NCBI GenBank assembly: GCA_021838765.1
Contig: JAKCCY010000002.1
Location: forward strand, 36,772 to 100,771
From: Nitrospirota bacterium
GTDB taxonomy: Bacteria; Nitrospirota_A; Leptospirillia; Leptospirillales; Leptospirillaceae
Direction: 5' to 3'
Length of the DNA stretch: 64,000 nt
The notes under the pieces were generated by a model that did no database searches, had not been told where the DNA came from, and saw nothing but the letters and a program-made list of their open reading frames with translations. The position numbers were made by a program, and so were the translations under genes. Of this stretch, positions 44,646-53,151 are shown in pieces; position 1 is the stretch's first letter, and every line of letters starts with the position of its first letter.

Positions 44646-46154
44646 ATGAAACATTGTCCAATTATGGTTCTTGGGACAGGATCAGGTGTCGGAAAGTCCC
44701 TGGTGGTTGCAGGGTTGTGCCGCTGGGCGTCGAACCTTGGACTAAAGGTTGCTCCCTTTAAAAGCCAGAACATGTCGAATAACGCAGCAGTCCTTCCCGG
44801 AGGCGGAGAGATTGGACGGGCCCAATGGCTCCAGTCAAAAGCTTCCAGGGTCACCCCTAGAGCTGAAATGAATCCCATTCTCCTGAAACCCCTGGGGGAA
44901 GGACGTTCTCAGGTCATCTTTCTGGGGCAACCCCTTGGTGTGTTTGGAATCAGCGAATACAAGGAGCTCAAAAAGGAGCTCTTTCCCAAGGTTGTCATGG
45001 CATTTGAAGCCCTTCGGGAAGCGTTCGATCTGGTGGTTCTTGAAGGAGCGGGGTCTCCTGCAGAAATCAACCTCCTGGATGAGGATATCGCCAATACACG
45101 GATGGGAAGAGCAGCGGGTGCAAAGGCCCTGCTCCTGGGAAGTATCGATCAGGGAGGTGTCTATGCCTCCCTTTACGGGACATGGATGCTATTGCCTCCC
45201 AAGGAAAGGGAGATAATTGCCTGGATGGGAATCAATCGCTTCCGGGGGGATCTCTCCCTCCTTGACTCTGCCCATCGGGAACTGACCCGTCTCACAGGGG
45301 TTCCTGTCATAGGAGTCCTCGAGCATCTGGGAACTTTACCGTTACCGGACGAAGATTCTTTTTCCACCTCAAAACGCGGATCAGAAATGGCCGGATCAAG
45401 CCATGATTCTCCGATCAGGGTCGTTGTTCTCGAATGGCCGCATCTTTCCAATCGGTCCGATATGGATCCCCTCCTTTACCATCCTGGTGTATCGGTCAGA
45501 TTTTGCCCATTGGACGGGAGTCTTCCGGAGGGAGCAGACTTGGTCATCCTTCCGGGAACACGTCAAACGGTCAAGGATCTGGAGATGTTCCGGGAAAGCG
45601 CTCTTTTTCCCTGGTTTATGGGATATGTTCGGGAACATGGCAGGGTGATTGGCATTTGCGGCGGGTATCAGATGATGGCATCCGATATCCTGGATCCGGA
45701 AAAGGTCGAATCCTCCCGGCAGTGGACTCCGGGGTTGGCTCTTTTGCCTTTTTCCGTCCGTTTTGAGAAGGGCAAGTTATCCAGGCAAGTGTCGCTCATG
45801 TGGCAGGATGGCTCGGGGATCGGATCGGCTGCGCTTTCCGGGAAGTGGCTGTCAGGTTATGAGATCCGCCATGGACGCAATCGCCTCCATTCGGGAAGTC
45901 CTCTCTTTTCTCTCAGGGATGAGTCCGGAGAGGGACTTTTGGGTGAAGGCTCCATGAATGCCAGCGGGCGGATCTTTGGTGCACCCGTTCATGGTCTTTT
46001 TGACAATGAACCTTTCCGGCAATTCATCCTGAATGAGTGGCTGAACGGAAATAACCCAGGGGGACCGGATATCGAATCCATCCAGGATGAGGCGCTGGAC
46101 CGTCTTTCTGTCCGGGTTTCAAAGGCCTTCCCCATTATTGGAAATGTTCCATGA
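44646..46154 (+). CDS. cobQ: Cobyric acid synthase
   Basis: A 502-residue amidotransferase (cobQ/cbiP) that amidates four side chains of adenosylcobyrinate. The N-terminal GTGSGVGKSLVVAGL is the ATP P-loop-like site, and LEGAGSPAEINLLDEDIANT and LLGSIDQGGVYASLYGT are synthase motifs. The glutaminase half has the catalytic cysteine in VIGICGGYQMMA and His in APVHGLFDNEPF. ggag lies 6 bases before the ATG. The stop overlaps the next gene by 4 bases. Confidence 0.95.
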   Translation: MKHCPIMVLGTGSGVGKSLVVAGLCRWASNLGLKVAPFKSQNMSNNAAVLPGGGEIGRAQWLQSKASRVTPRAEMNPILLKPLGEGRSQVIFLGQPLGVFGISEYKELKKELFPKVVMAFEALREAFDLVVLEGAGSPAEINLLDEDIANTRMGRAAGAKALLLGSIDQGGVYASLYGTWMLLPPKEREIIAWMGINRFRGDLSLLDSAHRELTRLTGVPVIGVLEHLGTLPLPDEDSFSTSKRGSEMAGSSHDSPIRVVVLEWPHLSNRSDMDPLLYHPGVSVRFCPLDGSLPEGADLVILPGTRQTVKDLEMFRESALFPWFMGYVREHGRVIGICGGYQMMASDILDPEKVESSRQWTPGLALLPFSVRFEKGKLSRQVSLMWQDGSGIGSAALSGKWLSGYEIRHGRNRLHSGSPLFSLRDESGEGLLGEGSMNASGRIFGAPVHGLFDNEPFRQFILNEWLNGNNPGGPDIESIQDEALDRLSVRVSKAFPIIGNVP

Positions 46155-47131
46155 TCGCTTCATGGGCCCTTTGTCCTATGGCGCTGTCATTGGATCTGCT
46201 TTTTGGAGAGCGGCTCTCTGTTGTTCATCCTGTCGTTCTGATTGGGAGATGGGGACGCTTTCTGGAACCATTTTTGATGGAGGTCTTTCCAAGGGGAAAT
46301 TGGCAAAAACTGGGAGGAGTGGTTTTCCTGTCTCTGGTCACAGTGCCTCCCGTATGGCTCGCCATTGTTTTGACAGGATCCTTTTTTCCCCCTTTTTGGG
46401 GGAACCTCATTTCGATCTATCTTGCTTATTCCTTGCTTGCGGCGAGAAGTCTTTATGAGCATGTCAGGGATGTTGCGAGAGCTCTTGAAGCGGAAGACCT
46501 TACTGGAGCCCGGGTGTTGCTTCGCAAGATTGTTGGCAGGGATACCCAGGCTTTGAACGGATCGGAGATCTCCCGGGCTGCACTGGAAAGCCTGTCGGAA
46601 AATCTGACCGATGCAGTCGTGGCTCCGCTTTTTTTTCTCTTTTTGGGTGGACTCCCTCTTTTGGTCCTCTATAAGTCAGTCAGCACGATGGATTCCCAGG
46701 TGGGATACAAAAATGACCTTTACAAGGATTTTGGATGGGCAAGTGCCCGATTCGATGATCTTCTGGCGTTTATTCCGGCAAGACTGACAATGGTCTTGTG
46801 TATGGGGTTTGCGTTGCTTGGTCGTTCCCGATTGAAGGAATCCTTTCGTCTGATGCTCTCTGAGCGGCATTTTCATCCAAGCCCCAATTCGGGACACGGA
46901 ATTTCCGGATATTCGGCACTTTTGTGTGTCCGTCTGGGGGGAGGAGCATTCTATCAGGGACAGTGGGTTGAAAAGCCATCCATCGGGAAAGGATTTCAGC
47001 CCCCCGATACGGAGGCATTGATTCTCGGTTTGTCGCTTTACAGAAAGCAGATTGCTTTTCTTTTGGGATTCTTGATCCTTTTTTTCGCCTTCAGATGGGG
47101 CGTTCTGGGGGATGATTCTTGGATCATCTGA
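46151..47131 (+). CDS. cbiB: Adenosylcobinamide-phosphate synthase
   Basis: A 326-residue polytopic inner-membrane protein (cbiB, also called cobD in Pseudomonas) that attaches aminopropanol to adenosylcobyric acid. The signature is in HPVVLIGRWG, KIVGRDTQALNGSEISRA, ALESLSENLTDAVVAPLFF and DSQVGYKNDLYKDFGWASAR. About five hydrophobic segments are seen. Its ATG overlaps cobQ by 4 bases and it overlaps the next gene by 13 bases. Confidence 0.93.
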   Translation: MIASWALCPMALSLDLLFGERLSVVHPVVLIGRWGRFLEPFLMEVFPRGNWQKLGGVVFLSLVTVPPVWLAIVLTGSFFPPFWGNLISIYLAYSLLAARSLYEHVRDVARALEAEDLTGARVLLRKIVGRDTQALNGSEISRAALESLSENLTDAVVAPLFFLFLGGLPLLVLYKSVSTMDSQVGYKNDLYKDFGWASARFDDLLAFIPARLTMVLCMGFALLGRSRLKESFRLMLSERHFHPSPNSGHGISGYSALLCVRLGGGAFYQGQWVEKPSIGKGFQPPDTEALILGLSLYRKQIAFLLGFLILFFAFRWGVLGDDSWII

Positions 47132-48192
47132 TCAAATGGGACCATGGGGGTGGTCCTGCCGGAAGCTGCGAACTGGATACCAGCACCACGATCAATCCCC
47201 TGGGACCTCCTTTCTCAATGGATCTTTTATGGAAAAAGCTATCGGGGGAGATGGCCTTCTATCCTGATCCATATTCCGGAAAAGTCCAGTCAGAACTCGC
47301 TTCCTGTTACTCTCTTCCCCATGAAAATGTCCTTCCGGGATCTGGTGCCACAGCTCTTTTATATCGCTTGTTTGAAACACTGAATCCTTTACGACTCATT
47401 CTCCCTGAACCGATTTTCTCAGAGTATCCCAGGGCTGGAGAGGCTTTTGGCATCCCGATGGTCTTTGTCAGCTCAGAGACCCGGAGCTCCCGCTTCCCAT
47501 GGCAGGTGGATCCCGGATTTTCGGGTGTGATTGAAAACGCCCGTCGTGGAGATCTTGTGGTTTTGGTTAACCCCGTTAACCCGACCGGAGAGGAGTTCTC
47601 CCGGGACTCTCTTATGGCATTGGGAAATCATTTATTTTTAAAAGGAGCCTTTCTCTTGATCGATGAATCCTTTCAGGACTTCATCGCAGGGAGAAGCTCT
47701 GTTCTGGCTTTTAAGGACGAGTTTTTATCATCCTTTTATGTCTTGAAAAGCTTTACGAAGATATCAGGGCTTGCCGGTATCCGGACCGGCGCATTGTTTG
47801 GTCCGGCGGAGATTCTGTCTTTGGTTCGGAGGAGGCTGGGGCCATGGTCCTTGGGGCTTTTGGAGCAGGAAGTGATCTCTCGGCTGGTTTCCAACCGTGA
47901 AGGATCTCTGGATCAGTGTGCGGTCCTTTCAGGACTTCTGGAGATTCTGGCCCAATCGCTTCTCAATGAAAAAATTCCCGTTTCCCGTGGAGCCGGTCCC
48001 TTTTTGCTGGCGAGAACGGGCTGGGGAGCGCGCGCAGGGGAGCTTGCCGATCGCTCTCTTGGGGATTTCGGTGTCAGGCTCCGGGTTGCCTCCGGATTCG
48101 GACCTTCCAATGGTGGCGACTGGATCCGGATTGGTTTTCAGGGGTTGACCCACCCCGAAAGGGTTGTTGATACCATTTTGCGGCTTTCATGA
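47119..48192 (+). CDS. cobC: Threonine-phosphate decarboxylase-like PLP enzyme (CobC/CobD)
   Basis: A 357-residue aminotransferase-fold enzyme. It begins WDHGGGPAGSCELDTSTTINPLGPP, has PGSGATALLYRLFETL, VVLVNPVNPTGEEF, and the PLP lysine in YVLKSFTKISGLAGIRTGA. Position after cbiB suggests L-threonine-O-3-phosphate decarboxylase, which supplies aminopropanol phosphate (Salmonella cobD, Pseudomonas cobC). A histidinol-phosphate aminotransferase role cannot be excluded on sequence alone. The start is TTG at 47119 with ggggg 7 bases upstream, and it overlaps cbiB. Confidence 0.88.
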   Translation: MDHLIKWDHGGGPAGSCELDTSTTINPLGPPFSMDLLWKKLSGEMAFYPDPYSGKVQSELASCYSLPHENVLPGSGATALLYRLFETLNPLRLILPEPIFSEYPRAGEAFGIPMVFVSSETRSSRFPWQVDPGFSGVIENARRGDLVVLVNPVNPTGEEFSRDSLMALGNHLFLKGAFLLIDESFQDFIAGRSSVLAFKDEFLSSFYVLKSFTKISGLAGIRTGALFGPAEILSLVRRRLGPWSLGLLEQEVISRLVSNREGSLDQCAVLSGLLEILAQSLLNEKIPVSRGAGPFLLARTGWGARAGELADRSLGDFGVRLRVASGFGPSNGGDWIRIGFQGLTHPERVVDTILRLS

Positions 48193-48327
48193 AAGCGATT
48201 ATCAGGATCGGAGGGCCCCAAAAAAATAAATTTTCTTCCGGCTGCTCTCTTGTTCTCTCAAATCCTCCATTTTTTTCAGGATTTATCAATAATGATTCCG
48301 AACGTCTATTCAAAGTAAGAAATCCTA

Positions 48328-48336
48328 TGGTATGAT
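48328..48336 (+). promoter_or_regulatory. Extended -10 promoter of the small HTH gene
   Basis: TGG then TATGAT (48331-48336) is an extended -10 element. The -35 (TATTCA, 18 bases upstream) is weak, as expected for this class. The leader to the ATG is about 150 bases. Confidence 0.5.
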
Positions 48337-48491
48337 GAAGCATCCTGCATGATCCTCCAGGTGAATCTTATCGGTTCTTCGCCGGTATGCGTAGTCTTTT
48401 GGAAAGCCCCCTTTGATTCCAAAAGTGAACAATCCTTTTCTGAACCCTATAAAATATGAAATTTGTCCATTCAACCCTTATGGAGGTGGTA

Positions 48492-48698
48492 ATGGCCGGT
48501 ACAAAGAAGAAGGAAATGGTGAAGTCCGAACCATTTTCCAAGTTGTTGTCCGTCAAGGAGGTTGCGGAGATTCTGGGTGTTTCTCCTGTGACGATCCGAT
48601 CATGGGACAAGAGCGGCAAGATTCGGACGATTCGTACTCCTGGCAATCAACGAAGAATTCCGGAGGAAGAGCTTCGTCGAATACTGGGAAACAGCTGA
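48492..48698 (+). CDS. Small MerR/excisionase-type helix-turn-helix protein
   Basis: A 68-residue DNA-binding domain with nothing else. LLSVKEVAEILGVSPVTIRSWDKSGKI is the winged HTH, and RTIRTPGNQRRIPEEELRRI the wing. It matches the DNA-binding unit of MerR or the HTH_17 excisionase group. Start at 48492 follows tggaggtggta. It has its own extended -10 promoter and a terminator, and is not part of any phage-like region. Possible partners (a full-length MerR or another regulator) are not visible. Confidence 0.85.
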   Translation: MAGTKKKEMVKSEPFSKLLSVKEVAEILGVSPVTIRSWDKSGKIRTIRTPGNQRRIPEEELRRILGNS

Positions 48699-48734
48699 TC
48701 CGGATTCTTTTTCATGATTTTCAATCGTTTTGGG

Positions 48735-48768
48735 AGGCCTTTCCGGCTATGTCGGCGAGGCCTTTTTT
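48735..48768 (+). terminator. Rho-independent terminator after the small HTH gene
   Basis: AGGCCT (48735-48740) and AGGCCT (48758-48763), self-complementary, close a stem with a second inner CCGGC/GTCGG pairing. They are followed by six Ts. Confidence 0.75.
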
Positions 48769-48931
48769 CTTGCTGTCGGGCTCAAACGTTTGACTTGGTT
48801 CGCTGAGACTCTTTTCCATGGCTGTTGCCTCTTGGTTTTTTGAGGCCGGTTGCTTAGGATAGTGTGCTGTTTTGAATGTTTGGATCGATGGGAAATACGG
48901 ATGATAAGGTTTTTCTGAAGGAAGGGATGTC

Positions 48932-50344
48932 ATGTCGGAAGAGAGAAATGTTTCAGGGAAGGTGCGACAGGAAACAGACAGCATGGGAGCGATTGAGGTT
49001 CCCCAGGATCGCCTTTGGGGAGCACAGACACAAAGGTCTCTCCATCATTTTTCCATTGGACAGGATCGGATGCCTATAAGGGTGATCCGGGCAATGGGTC
49101 TTCTCAAAAAAGCTGCGGCAATGGTCAACAGGGACTTGGGCAAGCTTCCTTCTGACAAGGCGGACCTGATCATCAAGGCGGCCGGGGAAGTGGTTTCCGG
49201 AGATCTTGATCAGGAATTCCCGCTGTTTGTCTGGCAGACAGGCTCAGGAACCCAAACCAACATGAACGTCAACGAAGTGATCGCCAATCGGGCCATTCAA
49301 CTTTCAGGGGGCGTTGTCGGCTCCAAGAATCCGGTCCACCCCAATGATCATGTGAACATGTCCCAGTCCTCAAATGACACTTTTCCGACGGCAATGCATG
49401 TTGCATCGGTTCTTGCCCTTTCAGAACAGCTGCTTCCGGCACTTTCCATGCTTCAGGATGCTCTTTCGAAGAGGGTGAAGGAGTTTTCCCAGATCATTAA
49501 AATTGGGCGGACCCACTTGATGGACGCTGTTCCCCTGACACTGGGCCAGGAATTTTCCGGTTATGTTGCCCAGCTTGAATCGGCGCGGGCAAATATCCTT
49601 TACGCTATGGCCCCCCTTTACAAACTGGCGATTGGTGGAACGGCTGTGGGTACAGGACTGAATACGCATCCGGAGTTCTCGGAGAGAGTCGCCCGGGAGA
49701 TATCCCTGATGACCGGTCATCCCTTTGTCTCCGCCCCGAACAAATTCATGGCACTTTCCTCCCATGATGAACTGGTCATGGCAAGCGGTGCCCTGAAGAG
49801 TCTGGCGGCGTCGCTCATGAAAATTGCAAACGATCTCCGCTGGATGGGTTCCGGTCCACGCTGTGGGCTCTCGGAGCTGTTCCTTCCGGAAAATGAGCCG
49901 GGAAGCTCCATTATGCCCGGAAAGGTCAACCCCACCCAGTGTGAGGCGCTGACAATGATCGCCGTTCAGGTTATGGGGAATGATGCAGCCATCGGATTTG
50001 CCGGCTCCCAGGGGAATTTTGAACTGAATGTCTTTAAGCCTGTCATGGTGTTCAATTTTCTTCATTCGGTGGAAATCCTCTCCGATGGCATGAAAAACTT
50101 TACACGCTTTGCCGTGGAAGGTCTTCGCCCGAATCTTGCCAGAATCGAGGAGTCGGTCAGAAGCTCCCTGATGCTTGTGACAGCCCTTTCCCCCCACATC
50201 GGATATGATCGCTCTGCAAAAGTGGCCCATGTTGCCTTTGAGGAAAACTCGACACTGAAAGAGGCTGCCATCAAGCTGGGCTTCTTGACGTCTGAAGAGT
50301 TTGACCGATGGGTCAGGCCAGAGCAGATGCTGGGTCCTGCTTGA
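48932..50344 (+). CDS. fumC: Fumarate hydratase, class II
   Basis: A 470-residue oxygen-stable fumarase of the TCA cycle. It has [41 protein letters not shown] with the active-site His, and [16 protein letters not shown] with the mobile catalytic loop. Ten extra N-terminal residues precede the usual start. ggaaggga lies before the ATG. It stands alone, with 147 bases between the upstream terminator and its ATG. Confidence 0.96.
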   Translation: MSEERNVSGKVRQETDSMGAIEVPQDRLWGAQTQRSLHHFSIGQDRMPIRVIRAMGLLKKAAAMVNRDLGKLPSDKADLIIKAAGEVVSGDLDQEFPLFVWQTGSGTQTNMNVNEVIANRAIQLSGGVVGSKNPVHPNDHVNMSQSSNDTFPTAMHVASVLALSEQLLPALSMLQDALSKRVKEFSQIIKIGRTHLMDAVPLTLGQEFSGYVAQLESARANILYAMAPLYKLAIGGTAVGTGLNTHPEFSERVAREISLMTGHPFVSAPNKFMALSSHDELVMASGALKSLAASLMKIANDLRWMGSGPRCGLSELFLPENEPGSSIMPGKVNPTQCEALTMIAVQVMGNDAAIGFAGSQGNFELNVFKPVMVFNFLHSVEILSDGMKNFTRFAVEGLRPNLARIEESVRSSLMLVTALSPHIGYDRSAKVAHVAFEENSTLKEAAIKLGFLTSEEFDRWVRPEQMLGPA

Positions 50345-50468
50345 ACTGGTCAGATGGAAAGGGATTCCTGAAGCTTTAATGAGGATTGTTCGGGAGGCTT
50401 ACCTATCCCTGTCCGCAAGTCAGAGGGCAGGGATGGGCTCTTTCGGGTGTGGTGTGTGGTAACCGCTG

Positions 50469-50498
50469 TTGCAATCCAAAAAGGGAAAACGGTATAGT
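50469..50498 (+). promoter_or_regulatory. Candidate promoter upstream of tRNA-Pro
   Basis: TTGCAA (50469-50474) is followed after 18 bases by TATAGT (50493-50498), about 140 bases ahead of the tRNA. A GC-rich leader lies between. Confidence 0.4.
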
Positions 50499-50638
50499 AA
50501 CAACTTGCTTTAGTGTGTCTTGCCGTCCTGAATTCGATGGCGGCACTGTTCGGTTTTGAGCGCCCGAGCCGATTCCGAATTTGGGCGTGATATGATTTTT
50601 CTCTCCGGTTCTTGTTTTTAAGGGATTGATGGTCTAGT

Positions 50639-50715
50639 CGGGGCGTAGCGCAGCTTGGTAGCGCACACCGTTCGGGACGGTGGGGTCGAAGGTTCAAATC
50701 CTTTCGCCCCGACCA
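50639..50715 (+). tRNA. tRNA-Pro (anticodon CGG)
   Basis: A complete 77-base cloverleaf. The acceptor CGGGGCG pairs with CGCCCCG, the D arm is GCGC...GCGC, the anticodon stem CACCG/CGGTG carries loop TTCGGGA with anticodon CGG (Pro, codon CCG), the T arm is GAAGG-TTCAAAT-CCTTT, and CCA is encoded. A minus-strand open frame across this gene is an artefact. Confidence 0.97.
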
Positions 50716-50825
50716 TAATCCATAAAGTCCGGCAAGTGCAGTCCTCTTCCGTTTCATGATGTGCGAATTTTTTCCCTCCAATCTCCGAACGATATGTTTC
50801 CTATAGATGACCCGGGGGCTGATTG

Positions 50826-51149
50826 ATGTCAGAGACTCCATCTGGACGACCTCATTTTCCGACAACCGCTGTCACTGAATCGATTATTGTCTCGGGCCAT
50901 GTCCATGGCGTTGGATATCGGGCTTTTGTCTTGTCCCATGCCCTTCGTCTCGGATTATGGGGGAAAGTGAGAAATCAGGAGGACAAAACAGTTCTTGTGG
51001 TCGTTTCCGGGCTCCCTGATGCGATCGATCAGCTGGTCCTGGAGCTTCAAAAGGGACCTTTCGGATCCCGTGTGGACTGTGTGTTGAGGACATCCCTGGG
51101 AGTTGCTGGCGAGCAGAGTGGCCCTTTTGTGATCGACCGGGACCTTTGA
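50826..51149 (+). CDS. acyP: Acylphosphatase
   Basis: A 107-residue small hydrolase of acyl phosphates. [20 protein letters not shown] carries the catalytic arginine and phosphate-binding loop, and [16 protein letters not shown] the catalytic asparagine. About 15 residues at the N-terminus are extra. The start is ATG 50826 (a TTG lies one codon upstream). It is followed one base after its stop by the sigma-factor gene. Confidence 0.93.
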   Translation: MSETPSGRPHFPTTAVTESIIVSGHVHGVGYRAFVLSHALRLGLWGKVRNQEDKTVLVVVSGLPDAIDQLVLELQKGPFGSRVDCVLRTSLGVAGEQSGPFVIDRDL

Positions 51150-51150
51150 C

Positions 51151-52221
51151 ATGAGTGACCTTTCCGCCGGGCGTGACGAGAATCCTTCAGAGTCGGCCGA
51201 ATTATCCTTTCTATCTGGACCGGATGCGAATAATGATTGCGTCCGGGATCCTCAGGGAGCCTCCCGGGGTGCCGCTCTTTCGGCCTTGGGAGCCTATCTC
51301 CAGAACATGAGGACGACAGACTTGCTTTCGAGGGAGGCTGAGGTCGATCTCTCAACAAGAATGCGACATGGTGACGAGAGCGCCCGGGAGCTGATGATCC
51401 TCTCCAACCTCAGGCTGGTCGTTTCCATTGCAAGGCGATATTCTGACCGGGGATTGGCAATGGAGGATCTGATTGAAGAGGGGAATTTGGGGCTGATGAA
51501 GGCGGTTGACCGCTTCAATCCCGATCTTGGGTTTCGTTTCAGCACCTATGCGACATGGTGGATCCGACAGTCCATTGAACGGGCACTGCTCAATCAGGTC
51601 CATATGATCCGGCTTCCTGTGCATTTGATGGAAAAGATCAACTCATCCCTTTCAAAAAGGGAACATGACCTTGCGATGGGGATCGACCCTGGCGAGGATC
51701 TCTTTACGATTCACCCGGAACTTCTCCCTCTTCTCAGGGAGCCATTGTCTCTTGACATGCCTCTCGGCGATCGGGAGGATGGATCCTTGCTTGATGTCCT
51801 TGAGGATACGGAAAGACCCTCTGCCATCAGGTTGATCGAACTCAGGGAAGATCATGAACAGATTCTCCGTTGCCTTTCCATCCTCCGGGAAAATGAACGG
51901 AGGGTTGTTGAACTCCGTTTTGGACTGGAGGAGGTGACGACTCCCCCCATGGAGGATCATCTTGCGGCAGACCTTGACTCTTCTCATCACCTTTCAGCCA
52001 AAATTCGGTCCAGCCGGCAAGGGGGGCGGAAGTCCTCCGAGCGCGGGGATGGAATGACTCTGGAGGCGGTTGGCAAGATCCTGGGGGTTACAAGGGAACG
52101 GGTCCGTCAGATAGAATCTCATGCCTTGGCCAAGATGAGATCCTACCTTGAGCACCCGGAGGGTTTTTCCGCCGGAGGTTCTTCTCCGGAGACAAAAGGG
52201 CGTAAATCGAAAAGATCATGA
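51151..52221 (+). CDS. RNA polymerase sigma-70 family factor with region-4 insertion
   Basis: A 356-residue group 2 (RpoS/SigA-like) sigma. Region 1.2 is ALGAYLQNMRTTDLLSREAE, region 2 is intact (LRLVVSIARRYSDRGLAMED, RFSTYATWWIRQSIERAL), and the region 4.2 HTH TLEAVGKILGVTRERVRQIE is near residues 303-322. Between RFGL (259) and TLEAVG (303) lies a 43-residue stretch where housekeeping factors have about 6, rich in Asp, Ser, Arg and Gly. Region 3 is also shorter by some 18 residues. The first 45 residues are acidic and the last 20 basic. It probably serves a specialised regulon, which is inference. Confidence 0.9.
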   Translation: MSDLSAGRDENPSESAELSFLSGPDANNDCVRDPQGASRGAALSALGAYLQNMRTTDLLSREAEVDLSTRMRHGDESARELMILSNLRLVVSIARRYSDRGLAMEDLIEEGNLGLMKAVDRFNPDLGFRFSTYATWWIRQSIERALLNQVHMIRLPVHLMEKINSSLSKREHDLAMGIDPGEDLFTIHPELLPLLREPLSLDMPLGDREDGSLLDVLEDTERPSAIRLIELREDHEQILRCLSILRENERRVVELRFGLEEVTTPPMEDHLAADLDSSHHLSAKIRSSRQGGRKSSERGDGMTLEAVGKILGVTRERVRQIESHALAKMRSYLEHPEGFSAGGSSPETKGRKSKRS

Positions 52222-52249
52222 TCGTTTTTTAAGGGAAGGGTTTGTATTC

Positions 52250-52768
52250 ATGGATTTTGACAAAATCGTTGGACGTGTTCAGGATTTTCCCAAAAAAGGG
52301 ATTCTGTTTTATGATCTTATGCCGGTTTTTCAGGATCCGGTTTCGTTTAGGGCATTGATTGCCGAAATGGCCAAACCATATCTCTCTGATTCCATTAAAA
52401 AGGTTGTGGGCATTGAGGCGAGAGGATTTATTCTCGGAGCTCCGATCGCGGACAGGATCGGGGCGGGGTTTGTTCCGGTCCGAAAGAAAGGCAAGCTTCC
52501 CGGCGAGGTTTCCTCTTTGTCTTACCAGCTTGAATACGGGACTGATACGATTGAGGTCCAGGCTGGTGCGATCAAACCCGGGGACAAGGTTCTTCTTGTG
52601 GACGATTTGCTCGCCACCGGAGGGACAGCCCGTGCTGCGATCGATCTGATCAAAAAGCAGGGAGGGGAAGTCCTTTGCGTATCTGTGGCCATTGAACTCA
52701 CCGGTATCGGTGGCCGGGAGAGAGTTGCTCCCGTTCCGATCAAGTCAATTCTTGTCTATCCGGCATAA
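52250..52768 (+). CDS. apt: Adenine phosphoribosyltransferase
   Basis: A 172-residue purine-salvage enzyme converting adenine and PRPP to AMP. IVGIEARGFILGAPIADRIG, PGEVSSLSYQLEYGTDTIEVQ and the PRPP loop VLLVDDLLATGGTARAAIDL are present. The ATG at 52250 has aagggaaggg 9 bases upstream; a longer frame overlaps the sigma-factor gene and is less likely. It is followed 15 bases later by the YciI gene. Confidence 0.95.
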   Translation: MDFDKIVGRVQDFPKKGILFYDLMPVFQDPVSFRALIAEMAKPYLSDSIKKVVGIEARGFILGAPIADRIGAGFVPVRKKGKLPGEVSSLSYQLEYGTDTIEVQAGAIKPGDKVLLVDDLLATGGTARAAIDLIKKQGGEVLCVSVAIELTGIGGRERVAPVPIKSILVYPA

Positions 52769-52783
52769 CAGTCAGGAGTCAGT

Positions 52784-53080
52784 GTGGTCTTGTATACCGT
52801 TGTCATCCGTTACGCAAAATCCAGGGAAGAGGTCGGGGCTGTTGTGGAGTCCCATCGGGCTTATCTCGACGGTTTTATCGAGAACGGAATGCTTTTGGCT
52901 TCAGGTCCCCTGGAGACGGGGGATGGAGGGATTTTGTGGGTCCGCGCCAACAGTCGGGAATCCCTTATGGAAATGATTGAGGGGGATCCTTACTCCTTGT
53001 CTGGAGTTGCGGAATTTTCGGTTCTGGGTTTTGATGTGAAGAAGCTCGCTCCGGGTATGGTCTCAACACTGTCCGTGTAG
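52784..53080 (+). CDS. YciI-family protein
   Basis: A 98-residue ferredoxin-like protein of the YciI family. YTVVIRYAKSREEVGAVVESHR with the conserved His, LASGPLETGDGGILWV and GDPYSLSGVAEFSVLGF are typical. Some members have been linked to hydrolytic activity, but the function is not settled. The start is GTG, with caggag 6 bases upstream. It ends 37 bases before a strong terminator shared with gltB. Confidence 0.88.
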   Translation: MVLYTVVIRYAKSREEVGAVVESHRAYLDGFIENGMLLASGPLETGDGGILWVRANSRESLMEMIEGDPYSLSGVAEFSVLGFDVKKLAPGMVSTLSV

Positions 53081-53117
53081 GGGCCTTGCTTGGGAGACTT
53101 TTTTTGCGATGATGAAA

Positions 53118-53144
53118 CGCCCCCGGTTTTTCCGGGGGCGTTTT
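53118..53144. terminator. Bidirectional terminator between the YciI gene and gltB
   Basis: CGCCCCCGG (53118-53126) pairs exactly with CCGGGGGCG (53132-53140) across a 5-T loop, followed by TTTTCCGTTTTTT on the plus strand. The two genes converge here. Confidence 0.85.
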
Positions 53145-53151
53145 CCGTTTT

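Noticed and set aside
50350..50865. 171-codon minus-strand open frame across the tRNA-Pro gene
   Set aside because: It reads through the reverse complement of a complete tRNA and overlaps acyP. The peptide phrase is a familiar artefact of antisense tRNA.
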